From an uncultured Lachnospiraceae bacterium (GTDB lineage: Bacteria > Bacillota > Clostridia > Lachnospirales > Lachnospiraceae): a DNA stretch of 64,000 nucleotides. Below, piece by piece: positions 28,929 to 37,022 of this stretch. The notes below the pieces were generated by a model, which saw only the letters and a list, made by a program, of their open reading frames with translations, made no database searches and had not been told where the DNA came from. The stretch lies in the NCBI GenBank assembly GCA_944383545.1, contig CALWPY010000002.1, forward strand, positions 1 to 64,000, in the 5' to 3' direction. Made by a program: the position numbers and the translations under genes. Numbering within the stretch: position 1 is the stretch's first letter; every line of letters starts with the position of its first letter.

Positions 28929-29531
28929 CTATTGAGCCGCTCTTAATAAAGGAATTTTTATAACAGGATTTCTGTTTTTCTCTTCCTCTTTCAGTTTTTC
29001 GGAAAGCTCTTTAAATATATTTAAGAAGTTCTTTTCAACCCTGCCGAAATCTCCCTGAAAAAAATCAGGTGTCGCCGCAATATAAGGCGGCTCATCAAAA
29101 AGCTTTACTGCCGTAAATTCATAAAATTCATAATAAAGGAGTGCATCATCTATACTCTTTACTGCGTATTTTTCATAATCCGTAAGACTTGAGCCAAGAT
29201 ACTTTTTATAAATCATATCAGCGAGATTTTCCTCAAACACCTGATAATCAGGCAGATTCTTTTTGACAGGTCTTGTAACATCCGACATATATGCCTCAGT
29301 CGCATCATGCAGAAGACAGGCGAGCTGTACCCTGAGGGATTCTCTTCTTGAAACCGCTTCATCATAGCAGTTAATACAGTGGGCTCCCACTGAATAAAAC
29401 TTTTCATAATGTCCGTTTGCCCTGCATAAAAGCGATAGAGAATGCGCGATATCTTTAATCTCTATTTCATTTATATCCGGCTCAAGCGGTGTAAAATTAA
29501 TTTTGGAATATGTCGTAATAAAGTCTGACAT
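28929..29531 (-). CDS. HD-domain phosphohydrolase (YfbR-like)
   Basis: A 200-residue HD-superfamily metal-dependent phosphohydrolase. Candidate metal ligands are His in 'SVGAHC' and the 'LLHDATEAYMSDVTRP' block, with a later Asp in 'KSIDDALLYYE'. It resembles predicted HD hydrolases related to 5'-deoxynucleotidase YfbR. The substrate is likely a nucleotide but is not determinable here. It sits between the second LTA synthase-like gene (41 bp upstream) and the patatin gene. Confidence 0.85.
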   Translation of the reverse strand: MSDFITTYSKINFTPLEPDINEIEIKDIAHSLSLLCRANGHYEKFYSVGAHCINCYDEAVSRRESLRVQLACLLHDATEAYMSDVTRPVKKNLPDYQVFEENLADMIYKKYLGSSLTDYEKYAVKSIDDALLYYEFYEFTAVKLFDEPPYIAATPDFFQGDFGRVEKNFLNIFKELSEKLKEEEKNRNPVIKIPLLRAAQ

Positions 29532-29572
29532 TATAAATCATCTCCGTTTCTTTCTATAGAATGGCATTTATT

Positions 29573-31639
29573 TTAATATATGTATCTGTAATAGTCATAA
29601 TCACAAATGCTCTTTGACATTGAACGCTTATTTTTAAGCGCCGCCATTCTGTTGGATATATAATCTTCACTCACTTCTTCTGAAGTAAAGTTTATTATTT
29701 CTCCTGTATTTGCATTATATGAGCATCTGTCAGTTATAAAACTCGTATCATTAAATATGACAAATCCTTCACTGTCTGATAATATATCCTGTCCTGCCAG
29801 CATTCTGGAATCATAGGAAAGTCCCATAAGATTTGAAACCGTGGGAAGTATATCTATACTTGAGCAATACTTATCCACCTTTACGGGCTCTTTCATGGAA
29901 GCCGACCACATAATAAGCGTATTTTTATACCATTCAAATGTATTGTCCAGCTCATAACCTGCCAGCTCATCCAATACATCCTTATTGTCATATGGTACAT
30001 GGTCTGCCGTAAGCACAATAAGTGTGTTGTCAGCCTGTCCGGTTTCCTCAAGTTTATCAACAAGTGTGGTAAGAGCAAGCTCAAGTTCGTACTGACATGC
30101 CAGATATGCCTTTGTCGTTTCAGAATAGTCTAAGTCCTCTACAATATCCTTATGTCTTATAGCCATTGCATTACCTGTAAAATTATACATTACATGACCG
30201 CTTACCGTAAGATAATATACATAAAACGGTGCATTCTGCATATAATCATCCATAGTCTGATTTACCATATATAAATCCGACTGAGGCCATAAGGCATTTC
30301 CTGAAGAGCTTTTTTCCGTCTCGAGACCGTTTCCCACACCTATCCAATCATATCCTAAATTTGTATGAGACACATCCCTTCCATAATATTTATAATCATT
30401 ATTATGGTAGCCGAGTACCCTGTACCCTTCATTTTTAAGCTGCCTGCTCAGCGTAAACTTCATATCATTTCCGTTTTTACCGCTTTTTTTCATGCTGAGA
30501 TAACTTCCGTTTTCAGGAATAAGTCCTGTCAGGTCGGCATATTCACCGCCCAGAGTAGAGCCATACCAAAGGGGTGTATAATAATTTTCAAACACGAATC
30601 CCTCATGACTTAGCTTATACAGTGTAGGTGTCCTCACAGGGTCAATCATATATCCCGAAAACCCCTCAGCTACTATAAAAATCAAATTATATCCTTCAAA
30701 CTGTCCTGTATATTCATTTTTATTTGTAGGAGTAACTGTCCGTACATATTCATGTATTGACTTAATATTTTCATCAGGTGCCTCTTCAATAAGCTTATCA
30801 AAATCAAGAGGCAGTACATTTGGTGAGGTGTCAACCGCAGGTGTTTCTTCTGTAGTTATTTCCCCGGTTTCTGAAGTGTCTTCCGATGATAAATCATCCA
30901 AAGATGTATCATCAGGGACAAAGGTTTCAACATAAAAATCCGGCTCTTCGCTTTCTCCTCCTGCAAGCTCTTTTATTCCTGCCTTGGCATCCAGATAAAA
31001 TGTTTCTATAACTCCCAGTGTTTCTACAGAAAGGTCTACGGAAGTATAGTCATGATACAACTTATACGCCGAGTAAAGACCTTTATTATTATAACTCATA
31101 AACACCTGCAGATACAGAAAAACTATAAATACTACGGCTGATTCTGCGGCATACCATATAGGCTTATGCCTTCCGAAATACAAACATTTTCTTCCCCATA
31201 CACACATAAAAATTAAAGGAAGCAGTAAAATCAAAATAATCCACCATTCATGTAAAACAGCCGAAAAAATAACGTCTGTATAATCCAGAGCCTGTCCCGT
31301 AACCTCCATCGTACCCGATAAAGAGAGATAGGTATTAAAAACTCCGCTGTATATAATTTGTGCAATAAAATAAAAACATATCAGTGCATTAAAAATTATT
31401 GTTACGATTTTTCCTGCGGTTTTAGAAACAAGACTTGGAATCATTCCTATTATTATTCCGAAAAAAATCGCAAAAAATATTTTATAAACAATATTTAAAT
31501 TTAAGCCGCCCACTCTTACGAAATGAAAAAAAACTTCATAAAAAATGAGAAGGACAGCAAAGTAAACTTCCGGGCACTTTACTACCTTCTCAACGGGCTT
31601 AAAGTGGCGGCAGTTGCTCTTTTCAGCATTTTTACTCAT
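29573..31639 (-). CDS. second LTA synthase-like sulfatase-fold membrane enzyme
   Basis: A 688-residue protein with five predicted membrane helices in residues 25-185 and a low-complexity acidic Thr/Ser linker at about 228-275. The extracellular sulfatase/LTA-synthase domain runs from about 315 to 640: 'FIVAEGFSGY' (Glu325), candidate nucleophile Thr362 in 'YGSTLGGEYADLTG', and 'VLTADHVPYD'. It differs strongly from the homologue at 23.6 kb in linker and C-terminus, so the two probably have different substrates, for example initiation versus polymerisation or a different glycopolymer. AAAGG precedes the ATG. Confidence 0.88.
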   Translation of the reverse strand: MSKNAEKSNCRHFKPVEKVVKCPEVYFAVLLIFYEVFFHFVRVGGLNLNIVYKIFFAIFFGIIIGMIPSLVSKTAGKIVTIIFNALICFYFIAQIIYSGVFNTYLSLSGTMEVTGQALDYTDVIFSAVLHEWWIILILLLPLIFMCVWGRKCLYFGRHKPIWYAAESAVVFIVFLYLQVFMSYNNKGLYSAYKLYHDYTSVDLSVETLGVIETFYLDAKAGIKELAGGESEEPDFYVETFVPDDTSLDDLSSEDTSETGEITTEETPAVDTSPNVLPLDFDKLIEEAPDENIKSIHEYVRTVTPTNKNEYTGQFEGYNLIFIVAEGFSGYMIDPVRTPTLYKLSHEGFVFENYYTPLWYGSTLGGEYADLTGLIPENGSYLSMKKSGKNGNDMKFTLSRQLKNEGYRVLGYHNNDYKYYGRDVSHTNLGYDWIGVGNGLETEKSSSGNALWPQSDLYMVNQTMDDYMQNAPFYVYYLTVSGHVMYNFTGNAMAIRHKDIVEDLDYSETTKAYLACQYELELALTTLVDKLEETGQADNTLIVLTADHVPYDNKDVLDELAGYELDNTFEWYKNTLIMWSASMKEPVKVDKYCSSIDILPTVSNLMGLSYDSRMLAGQDILSDSEGFVIFNDTSFITDRCSYNANTGEIINFTSEEVSEDYISNRMAALKNKRSMSKSICDYDYYRYIY

Positions 31640-31687
31640 TAGTTTCTACCTTTTCACTTTTCACCTTTCTGCCTTGCAGCAGTAATT

Positions 31688-31840
31688 TTAAAATGTAACT
31701 TCTTTCTTACCTTTTATAAGGCGCGCTCCCGTAATGACATTCATAACTCCAAGAGCCGTGCCTGCCACAATAAGAACAATGCCAAGTACGATATTCCATA
31801 CACCGGCAGATTTCATGGTATCATAAACTTTTTCACCCAT
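31688..31840 (-). CDS. 50-residue single-pass membrane protein
   Basis: A small gene directly visible on the minus strand. It starts with ATG at 31840, preceded by GGAGG 7 nt upstream, and begins 12 bp after the pyrE stop. The protein begins 'MGEKVYDTMKSAGVWNIV', has one hydrophobic helix (about residues 14-38) and a basic end ('LIKGKKEV'). I recall similar short proteins in Lachnospiraceae but no named function. Context (pyrE upstream, LTA synthase-like gene 48 bp downstream) suggests one operon. Confidence 0.82.
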   Translation of the reverse strand: MGEKVYDTMKSAGVWNIVLGIVLIVAGTALGVMNVITGARLIKGKKEVTF

Positions 31841-31852
31841 TATTATACCTCC

Positions 31853-32527
31853 TTATTTTACACCGTATTTGTCATAATAAGCATCTATGGATGCCTTTAA
31901 ATTATCGTCAATAATAATTTTTCCCTTATAAGGTCTGTTATAAAGGTGTTCTACAACTTCCGCCATAGTTACTATGGCTGTTGTCTTCAAACCATATTTT
32001 TCTTCAATTTCATCCAGAGCGCTCTTTTCTCCCTGACCTCTTTCCATTCTGTCAACAGATACAACAAGACCAAGTACAGATACATCTCCCTGTGCTTTAA
32101 TTATCGGGAGTGTCTCCTGTATGGAAGTACCGGCAGTAGTAACATCTTCTATGATTACAACGCGGTCACCGTCTGCTATAGGACTTCCGAGAAGAATTCC
32201 CTTATCTCCGTGGTCCTTTATCTCTTTTCTGTTTGAACAGTACTTTATATCCCTGCCATATTTGTCTGATATTGCCATTGTAGCTGCAACACTTAGCGGT
32301 ATTCCTTTATATGCCGGTCCGAAAAGTACATCAAAATCAAGTCCCAGACTGCTATAAATAGCCTGTGCATAATACTCTCCGAGACGTTTCAGTTGTCCTC
32401 CCGTCCTGTAAAATCCCGTATTTACGAAAAACGGGGTTTTTCTTCCGCTCTTTGTAACAAAATCACCGAATTTTAAAACATTACAGTCAATCATAAATTC
32501 GATGAATTCCTGCTTATATTTATCCAT
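31853..32527 (-). CDS. pyrE: orotate phosphoribosyltransferase
   Basis: Converts orotate and PRPP to OMP in UMP synthesis. The 224-residue protein has 'FVTKSGRKTPFFVNTG' in the substrate region, 'FGPAYKGIPLSVA', the flexible catalytic loop 'SNRKEIKDHGDKG', and the PRPP-binding motif 'VVIIEDVTTAGTSI'. GAGG precedes the ATG. Other pyr genes are not nearby, so it is a detached pyrE with its own promoter at 32574-32602. Confidence 0.96.
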   Translation of the reverse strand: MDKYKQEFIEFMIDCNVLKFGDFVTKSGRKTPFFVNTGFYRTGGQLKRLGEYYAQAIYSSLGLDFDVLFGPAYKGIPLSVAATMAISDKYGRDIKYCSNRKEIKDHGDKGILLGSPIADGDRVVIIEDVTTAGTSIQETLPIIKAQGDVSVLGLVVSVDRMERGQGEKSALDEIEEKYGLKTTAIVTMAEVVEHLYNRPYKGKIIIDDNLKASIDAYYDKYGVK

Positions 32528-32573
32528 AATGAAGTACCTCGCCTTAAAATTTTAGCTTTATATCGACCCTTTT

Positions 32574-32602
32574 ATAATAAAGCATTATGTCCTTATTTTC
32601 AA
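32574..32602 (-). promoter_or_regulatory. promoter of pyrE
   Basis: Minus-strand TTGAAA (32597-32602) and TATTAT (32574-32579) are 17 bp apart, in the 97-bp gap after coaBC. Confidence 0.7.
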
Positions 32603-32624
32603 GGCATTTTTTATTACGATATGT

Positions 32625-33827
32625 TTACATTAACCTTTCTGAAACAGCATCCAGTATGGCATTAGCCGCATTAAATTTTGACATTACGGGAAGACTTTTC
32701 ATCTCATCTTTTGTTATAAGGGTAATAATGTTTGTGTCAGTGCCAAATCCTGCTCCTTTTTCCTTGAGGTTATTTGCAACAATCATATCCACGTTCTTTT
32801 CATTAAGCTTCTTTACAGAGTTTTCTTTCATGTTTTCTGTTTCCATGGAAAATCCGCAAATAAACTGTCCTTTTCTTTTATTCTCTCCCAAATATTTAAG
32901 TATATCCCTATTTTTAACAAGCTCTATTGAAAAATCATCTTTTCCCTGCTTCTTAATTTTTTCGTCTGCTGCATTCTTCGGTCTGTAATCTGCTACCGCA
33001 GCTGATTTTATAATTATATCCTGACTTTCGGAATTTGATGTAACTGCATCAAACATTTCATCAGCAGACTTTACTTTTATTACATTTATCTCTATAGGAG
33101 GTGTGAGTGCAGAAGGACCTGTAACAAGTGTTACCTCAGCACCTCTCATCATGGCGGCTCTTGCAATTTCATAGCCCATTTTCCCTGTCGAATGATTTGT
33201 AATATATCTTACAGGGTCTATTTTTTCCTGTGTCGGTCCTGCGGTAACAAGTACTTTTTTACCCTTTAAATCCTTCTCTTTTGCGCAAGCCTTAAGTACA
33301 TATTCCACAAGCACTTCTTCCTTTGGAAGCTTACCTTTTCCGTCATAACCACATGCAAGATGTCCGGTATCAGACTCTATTATTCCATAGCCGAAGCGTT
33401 TCAGCTTTTCTATATTATCCTGCACAATTTTATTTTCCAGCATATGTACGTTCATGGACGGACAAAGAAGTACCGGACAATTTGCAGGAAGTACCGTTGT
33501 TGTGAGCATGTCATCAGCAATTCCGTTAGCGATTTTTCCTATCACATCAGCAGAAGCAGGTGCTATAAGAAAGCAGTCTGCCTCTTCTCCTATGGCCACA
33601 TGGGGAACTCTTTTCCTGTCAGCAGCATCTTTTTCAAATGTATCTACGTAGCATTTATTCTTTGTAAGCACCTCAAAGGTATATGGAGTAATAAAATTAC
33701 ATGCGTTTTCCGTCATAATAACAGTTACATCGGCATTATGTTTTACAAGCATACTTGCAACATTTGCCATTTTATATGCGGAAATACCGCCGCTTACTCC
33801 GAGTACTATTTTCTTTCCTGTAAGCAT
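32625..33827 (-). CDS. coaBC: bifunctional phosphopantothenoylcysteine synthetase/decarboxylase
   Basis: A 400-residue fusion. The N-terminal CoaC flavoprotein (about 1-180) decarboxylates phosphopantothenoylcysteine ('GVSGGISAYK', 'APASADVIGKIANGIADD', 'PSMNVHM'). The C-terminal CoaB domain (about 185-400) makes it from phosphopantothenate, CTP and cysteine ('TAGPTQEKIDPVRYITNHSTGKMG'). The start is ATG 33827, with GGAG 6 nt upstream; ATG 33839 is badly spaced. It closes the pantothenate operon, lying 18 bp after the panD stop. Confidence 0.96.
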   Translation of the reverse strand: MLTGKKIVLGVSGGISAYKMANVASMLVKHNADVTVIMTENACNFITPYTFEVLTKNKCYVDTFEKDAADRKRVPHVAIGEEADCFLIAPASADVIGKIANGIADDMLTTTVLPANCPVLLCPSMNVHMLENKIVQDNIEKLKRFGYGIIESDTGHLACGYDGKGKLPKEEVLVEYVLKACAKEKDLKGKKVLVTAGPTQEKIDPVRYITNHSTGKMGYEIARAAMMRGAEVTLVTGPSALTPPIEINVIKVKSADEMFDAVTSNSESQDIIIKSAAVADYRPKNAADEKIKKQGKDDFSIELVKNRDILKYLGENKRKGQFICGFSMETENMKENSVKKLNEKNVDMIVANNLKEKGAGFGTDTNIITLITKDEMKSLPVMSKFNAANAILDAVSERLM

Positions 33828-33845
33828 ATCATTCTCCATCCTGTA

Positions 33846-34235
33846 TTACATATCTTTTAACAAACCATGTTTTTCATAGTTTGTAATTCTTTCTATTTTG
33901 TTATCATCATCTACAAAAACAACCTTAGGGCTGTGATTTTTAAACTCCTCAGGAGTCATCTGTGCATAACACATAATTATTATTTTATCACCGGTCTGCA
34001 CCATTCTTGCAGCTGCTCCGTTAAGGCATATAAGTCCTGTGCCTCTCTCACCCGCAATTACATATGTTTCAAAACGACTTCCGTTGTTTATATCAACTAT
34101 CTGCACCTGCTCGTACTCAAGTATTCCTGAAGCCTCCATTAAATCTTCATCTATGGTTATACTTCCCACATAATCAAGCTCTGCCTGCTTTACCACTGCT
34201 CTGTGTATTTTACTTTTTAATACCGTAATATTCAT
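33846..34235 (-). CDS. panD: aspartate 1-decarboxylase
   Basis: Makes beta-alanine from aspartate. The 129-residue proenzyme contains the self-cleavage site Gly-Ser in '[12 protein letters not shown]' (about residues 22-33), where Ser becomes the pyruvoyl cofactor. It also has '[10 protein letters not shown]' and '[12 protein letters not shown]'. AGGAGG precedes the ATG. It lies 16 bp after panC. Confidence 0.97.
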   Translation of the reverse strand: MNITVLKSKIHRAVVKQAELDYVGSITIDEDLMEASGILEYEQVQIVDINNGSRFETYVIAGERGTGLICLNGAAARMVQTGDKIIIMCYAQMTPEEFKNHSPKVVFVDDDNKIERITNYEKHGLLKDM

Positions 34236-34251
34236 TTCCTTCCTCCTTATA

Positions 34252-35100
34252 TTATACCATAAGCATGAAATTATCTATAAGCCTTGCTTTTCCGCCTATA
34301 TTTACAGCTATCGCACAGAGTATTTCTCCCGATATTTTTTCCATGCTCTTCATTGTATTTACATCTACAATTTCCACATAATCTATATCTGCAAGAGGCT
34401 CGGTATTTATAAGGTCTCTCATGGCTTTCTTTACTTTCTCAGCGTCTCTTTCTCCGTCCTCTACCATTTTCTTTCCCATGAAAATGGATTTACTTAAAAT
34501 GAGAGCAGCCTCTCTTTCTTTTTCACCAAGATAAGTATTTCTTGAACTCTTTGCCAGTCCGTCTGCCTCACGTATTATAGGACAACCCACTATTTCAATA
34601 TCCATGTTAAGGTCTTTTACCATTCTCTTTATTACCGCAAGCTGCTGCGCATCCTTTTCTCCGAAATATGCCCTGTCAGGCTTTACTATATTAAAAAGCT
34701 TATTTACAACCGTGCACACACCTCTGAAATGAACAGGTCTTGAAAGCCCACAAAGTGCATTTGTAAGTCCTGTCATATCCACGAATGAACAAAATCCGTC
34801 TTCATACATTTCTTCAGGCTCAGGATTAAATATAAGACTTGCTCCCGTCTCTTCACAGAGCTTTGAATCTGCCTTTAAATCCCTCGGATAGCTCTCCAAA
34901 TCTTCCGTAGGACCAAACTGCATAGGATTTACAAATATACTTACTACTACCCTGTCATTTTCTGCAACTGCCCTCTTAATAAGAGACTGATGTCCTTCGT
35001 GAAGATATCCCATTGTAGGTACAAGGCCTACCGTAAGCCCTTCCTTTCTCCACTCTTTAACCTGATTTCTTACCTCGTTTATTTTACCTGTGATTTTCAT
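34252..35100 (-). CDS. panC: pantoate-beta-alanine ligase
   Basis: Joins pantoate and beta-alanine using ATP to give pantothenate. The 282-residue protein has the nucleotide-binding '[14 protein letters not shown]' near residues 27-40, '[12 protein letters not shown]', '[13 protein letters not shown]' and '[10 protein letters not shown]'. GAGG precedes the ATG. It lies 46 bp after panB. Confidence 0.97.
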   Translation of the reverse strand: MKITGKINEVRNQVKEWRKEGLTVGLVPTMGYLHEGHQSLIKRAVAENDRVVVSIFVNPMQFGPTEDLESYPRDLKADSKLCEETGASLIFNPEPEEMYEDGFCSFVDMTGLTNALCGLSRPVHFRGVCTVVNKLFNIVKPDRAYFGEKDAQQLAVIKRMVKDLNMDIEIVGCPIIREADGLAKSSRNTYLGEKEREAALILSKSIFMGKKMVEDGERDAEKVKKAMRDLINTEPLADIDYVEIVDVNTMKSMEKISGEILCAIAVNIGGKARLIDNFMLMV

Positions 35101-35146
35101 TTTTATCCTCTTTCCCGGCTAAATAACACCGTTATTATATTATTCA

Positions 35147-35974
35147 TTAGTAGAGTTTCTCAAGCACTTCATCTTTAATTGCAAATGTATGCTCCTCAGC
35201 AGGATAACTTCCTGCTTTTACTTCTTCATCATATTTTCTGAAGGCTTCCTTCATAACCTCTCCCACTTCTGCAAACCTTTTTACAAACTTAGGAGTAAAA
35301 TCACTAAACATTCCCAGTAAATCCTGATATACCAGTACCTGACCGTCACAGCCTGCTCCTGCACCTATTCCTACAGTAGGAATGTTTAACTCTTTTGTAA
35401 CCATTTCTGCAAGCTTTGCAGGTACACACTCAAGCACTACCGAAAAAGCTCCGGCCTCTTCAACTGCTTTTGCATCCTCTATAAGCTTGCGTGCAGCAGC
35501 CTCATCTTTTCCCTGTACCTTAAATCCACCGAAAGCATTAATATGCTGAGGGGTAAGTCCGAGATGTGCCATAACAGGAATACCTGCATCTGTTATTGCC
35601 TTAATCTGCGGACAGACCTCTTTTCCTCCCTCAAGCTTTACTGCCTGACATCTGCCTTCCTTCATAAGTCTTCCCGCATTAGTTACAGCGTCATATACGG
35701 AAGTCTGATATGACATAAAAGGCATATCTATAACTACAAGTGCATTCTTTGCACCTCTTGATACAGCTGCTCCGTGATGAATCATATCCTCCATTGTAAC
35801 GGATATTGTATCTTCATATCCAAGCATAACATTTCCAAGCGAATCACCGACAAGTATTGCATTTATTCCTGCCTCATCGATAAGTTTTGCAGTGGAATAA
35901 TCATATGCCGTAAGCATTGTCTGCTTAATTCCTTTTTTCTTTGCTTCCATAAATGTAATAACCGTGTTTTTCAT
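35147..35974 (-). CDS. panB: 3-methyl-2-oxobutanoate hydroxymethyltransferase
   Basis: Makes ketopantoate from ketoisovalerate and methylene-tetrahydrofolate. The 275-residue TIM-barrel protein shows '[18 protein letters not shown]', '[16 protein letters not shown]', '[11 protein letters not shown]', 'VKLEGG' and '[17 protein letters not shown]'. It lies 12 bp after panG. Confidence 0.97.
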   Translation of the reverse strand: MKNTVITFMEAKKKGIKQTMLTAYDYSTAKLIDEAGINAILVGDSLGNVMLGYEDTISVTMEDMIHHGAAVSRGAKNALVVIDMPFMSYQTSVYDAVTNAGRLMKEGRCQAVKLEGGKEVCPQIKAITDAGIPVMAHLGLTPQHINAFGGFKVQGKDEAAARKLIEDAKAVEEAGAFSVVLECVPAKLAEMVTKELNIPTVGIGAGAGCDGQVLVYQDLLGMFSDFTPKFVKRFAEVGEVMKEAFRKYDEEVKAGSYPAEEHTFAIKDEVLEKLY

Positions 35975-35986
35975 TTTCCTACCCCT

Positions 35987-36823
35987 TTATAATATTTTTT
36001 CTATTTCCGAATAATCCTTTTCCTTATTCTTTTTTTCTGCAAGATGAAGCACTTCTCTGGAAAGTGCTCTATACACTTCCTTCTTATTTCCTTCGAGTGC
36101 ATTCAGATGCTTTGACACAGTCTGAGTATCTCCTCTTTCCAGAGGCCCGGTTAAAGCATTAACTGTTCCCACTTTACATATATTTTCTGCGTTTCCGATA
36201 AAAAGTCCGTTTATTGCAGTTATTGCCGCTTCATAAGAAAAACCACATTCACAAAGCATATTTACGGACATCTCGTACAGACCACATACCAGATTGCTCG
36301 CGCATACCGAAGCTGCATGATATTTCGACTTGCAGTTTTTATCTATGACTGCAGTCTCATTTCCTGCTTTAATAAAAATATTTCTTACTTCATCTAAATA
36401 TTTTTCATTTCCTTCAATTGTTATAAAAGCTTTTTTGAAATTCTTATGCGAATCGTATTTTGAATTTACCGCATATATAGGATGAACAGAATAACCATAT
36501 ACCCCGTGTTTTAATGAATCGGTGAAAACCTCAGAGGACAAAGCCCCACTTGTATGACAGATGATTTTTCCTTTTATGTCATATCTGCACAGTTCTTCAT
36601 AAACTGCAGATATATTACTGTCATTTACAGTTAAAAACAAAGTATCACAAGCCTTAACTAAGCTATCTAAATCTTTATAGCATAAAGTCTCGGTAAACCC
36701 GGCCGCCTCTCTTGCGTGTTCAGTATTTCTACTGTAATAACCTGCAACTTCATAACCATTTTCGCACAGATACTTACCAAGCGTAAACCCCATACGTCCG
36801 GCACCAATAAATCCAATCTTCAT
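35987..36823 (-). CDS. panG: DUF2520 dehydrogenase, probable ketopantoate reductase PanG
   Basis: A 278-residue NADP-binding protein with the Rossmann motif 'GFIGAGRMGFTLG' at the N-terminus and a C-terminal all-helical DUF2520 domain. The DUF2520 type called PanG in Francisella was shown to be a ketopantoate reductase distinct from PanE, and homologues exist in Clostridia. Position as first gene before panB, panC and panD strongly supports the same role here. The start is ATG 36823, preceded by GGAAGGTG; the in-frame extension to 36862 is unsupported. Confidence 0.85.
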   Translation of the reverse strand: MKIGFIGAGRMGFTLGKYLCENGYEVAGYYSRNTEHAREAAGFTETLCYKDLDSLVKACDTLFLTVNDSNISAVYEELCRYDIKGKIICHTSGALSSEVFTDSLKHGVYGYSVHPIYAVNSKYDSHKNFKKAFITIEGNEKYLDEVRNIFIKAGNETAVIDKNCKSKYHAASVCASNLVCGLYEMSVNMLCECGFSYEAAITAINGLFIGNAENICKVGTVNALTGPLERGDTQTVSKHLNALEGNKKEVYRALSREVLHLAEKKNKEKDYSEIEKIL

Positions 36824-36899
36824 ACTATCACCTTCCTTCATTTTGGCTTTCGTACATTTCAAATATATATTAAAGGTGATACTTTGAATATTAAATTAG

Positions 36900-36927
36900 G
36901 GTATAGTTTCTTCCGAATACCATCCAA
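36900..36927 (-). promoter_or_regulatory. likely promoter of the pan operon
   Basis: Minus-strand TTGGAT (36922-36927) and TATACC (36900-36905), spacer 16 bp. The match is moderate. Confidence 0.45.
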
Positions 36928-36970
36928 AGTGAATATATCATCTGTGCAGAAAAAAGTAAAGTATTAAATT

Positions 36971-37015
36971 AAAAACAAAAAAATACAGGCAGCATATATG
37001 ATGCCTGTATTTTTT
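36971..37015 (-). terminator. intrinsic terminator after the hybrid kinase gene
   Basis: Stem ATACAGGCA (36983-36991) with TGCCTGTAT (37002-37010) is flanked by A/T runs. On the minus strand it ends in a long T-rich tract, 13 bp after the kinase stop. Confidence 0.88.
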
Positions 37016-37022
37016 ATAATAA

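Noticed and set aside
33492..33560. CoaBC active-site decay ('PASAD' instead of 'PASAN')
   Set aside because: Asp at this position also occurs in functional homologues such as E. coli Dfp ('PATAD'), so it is normal variation.
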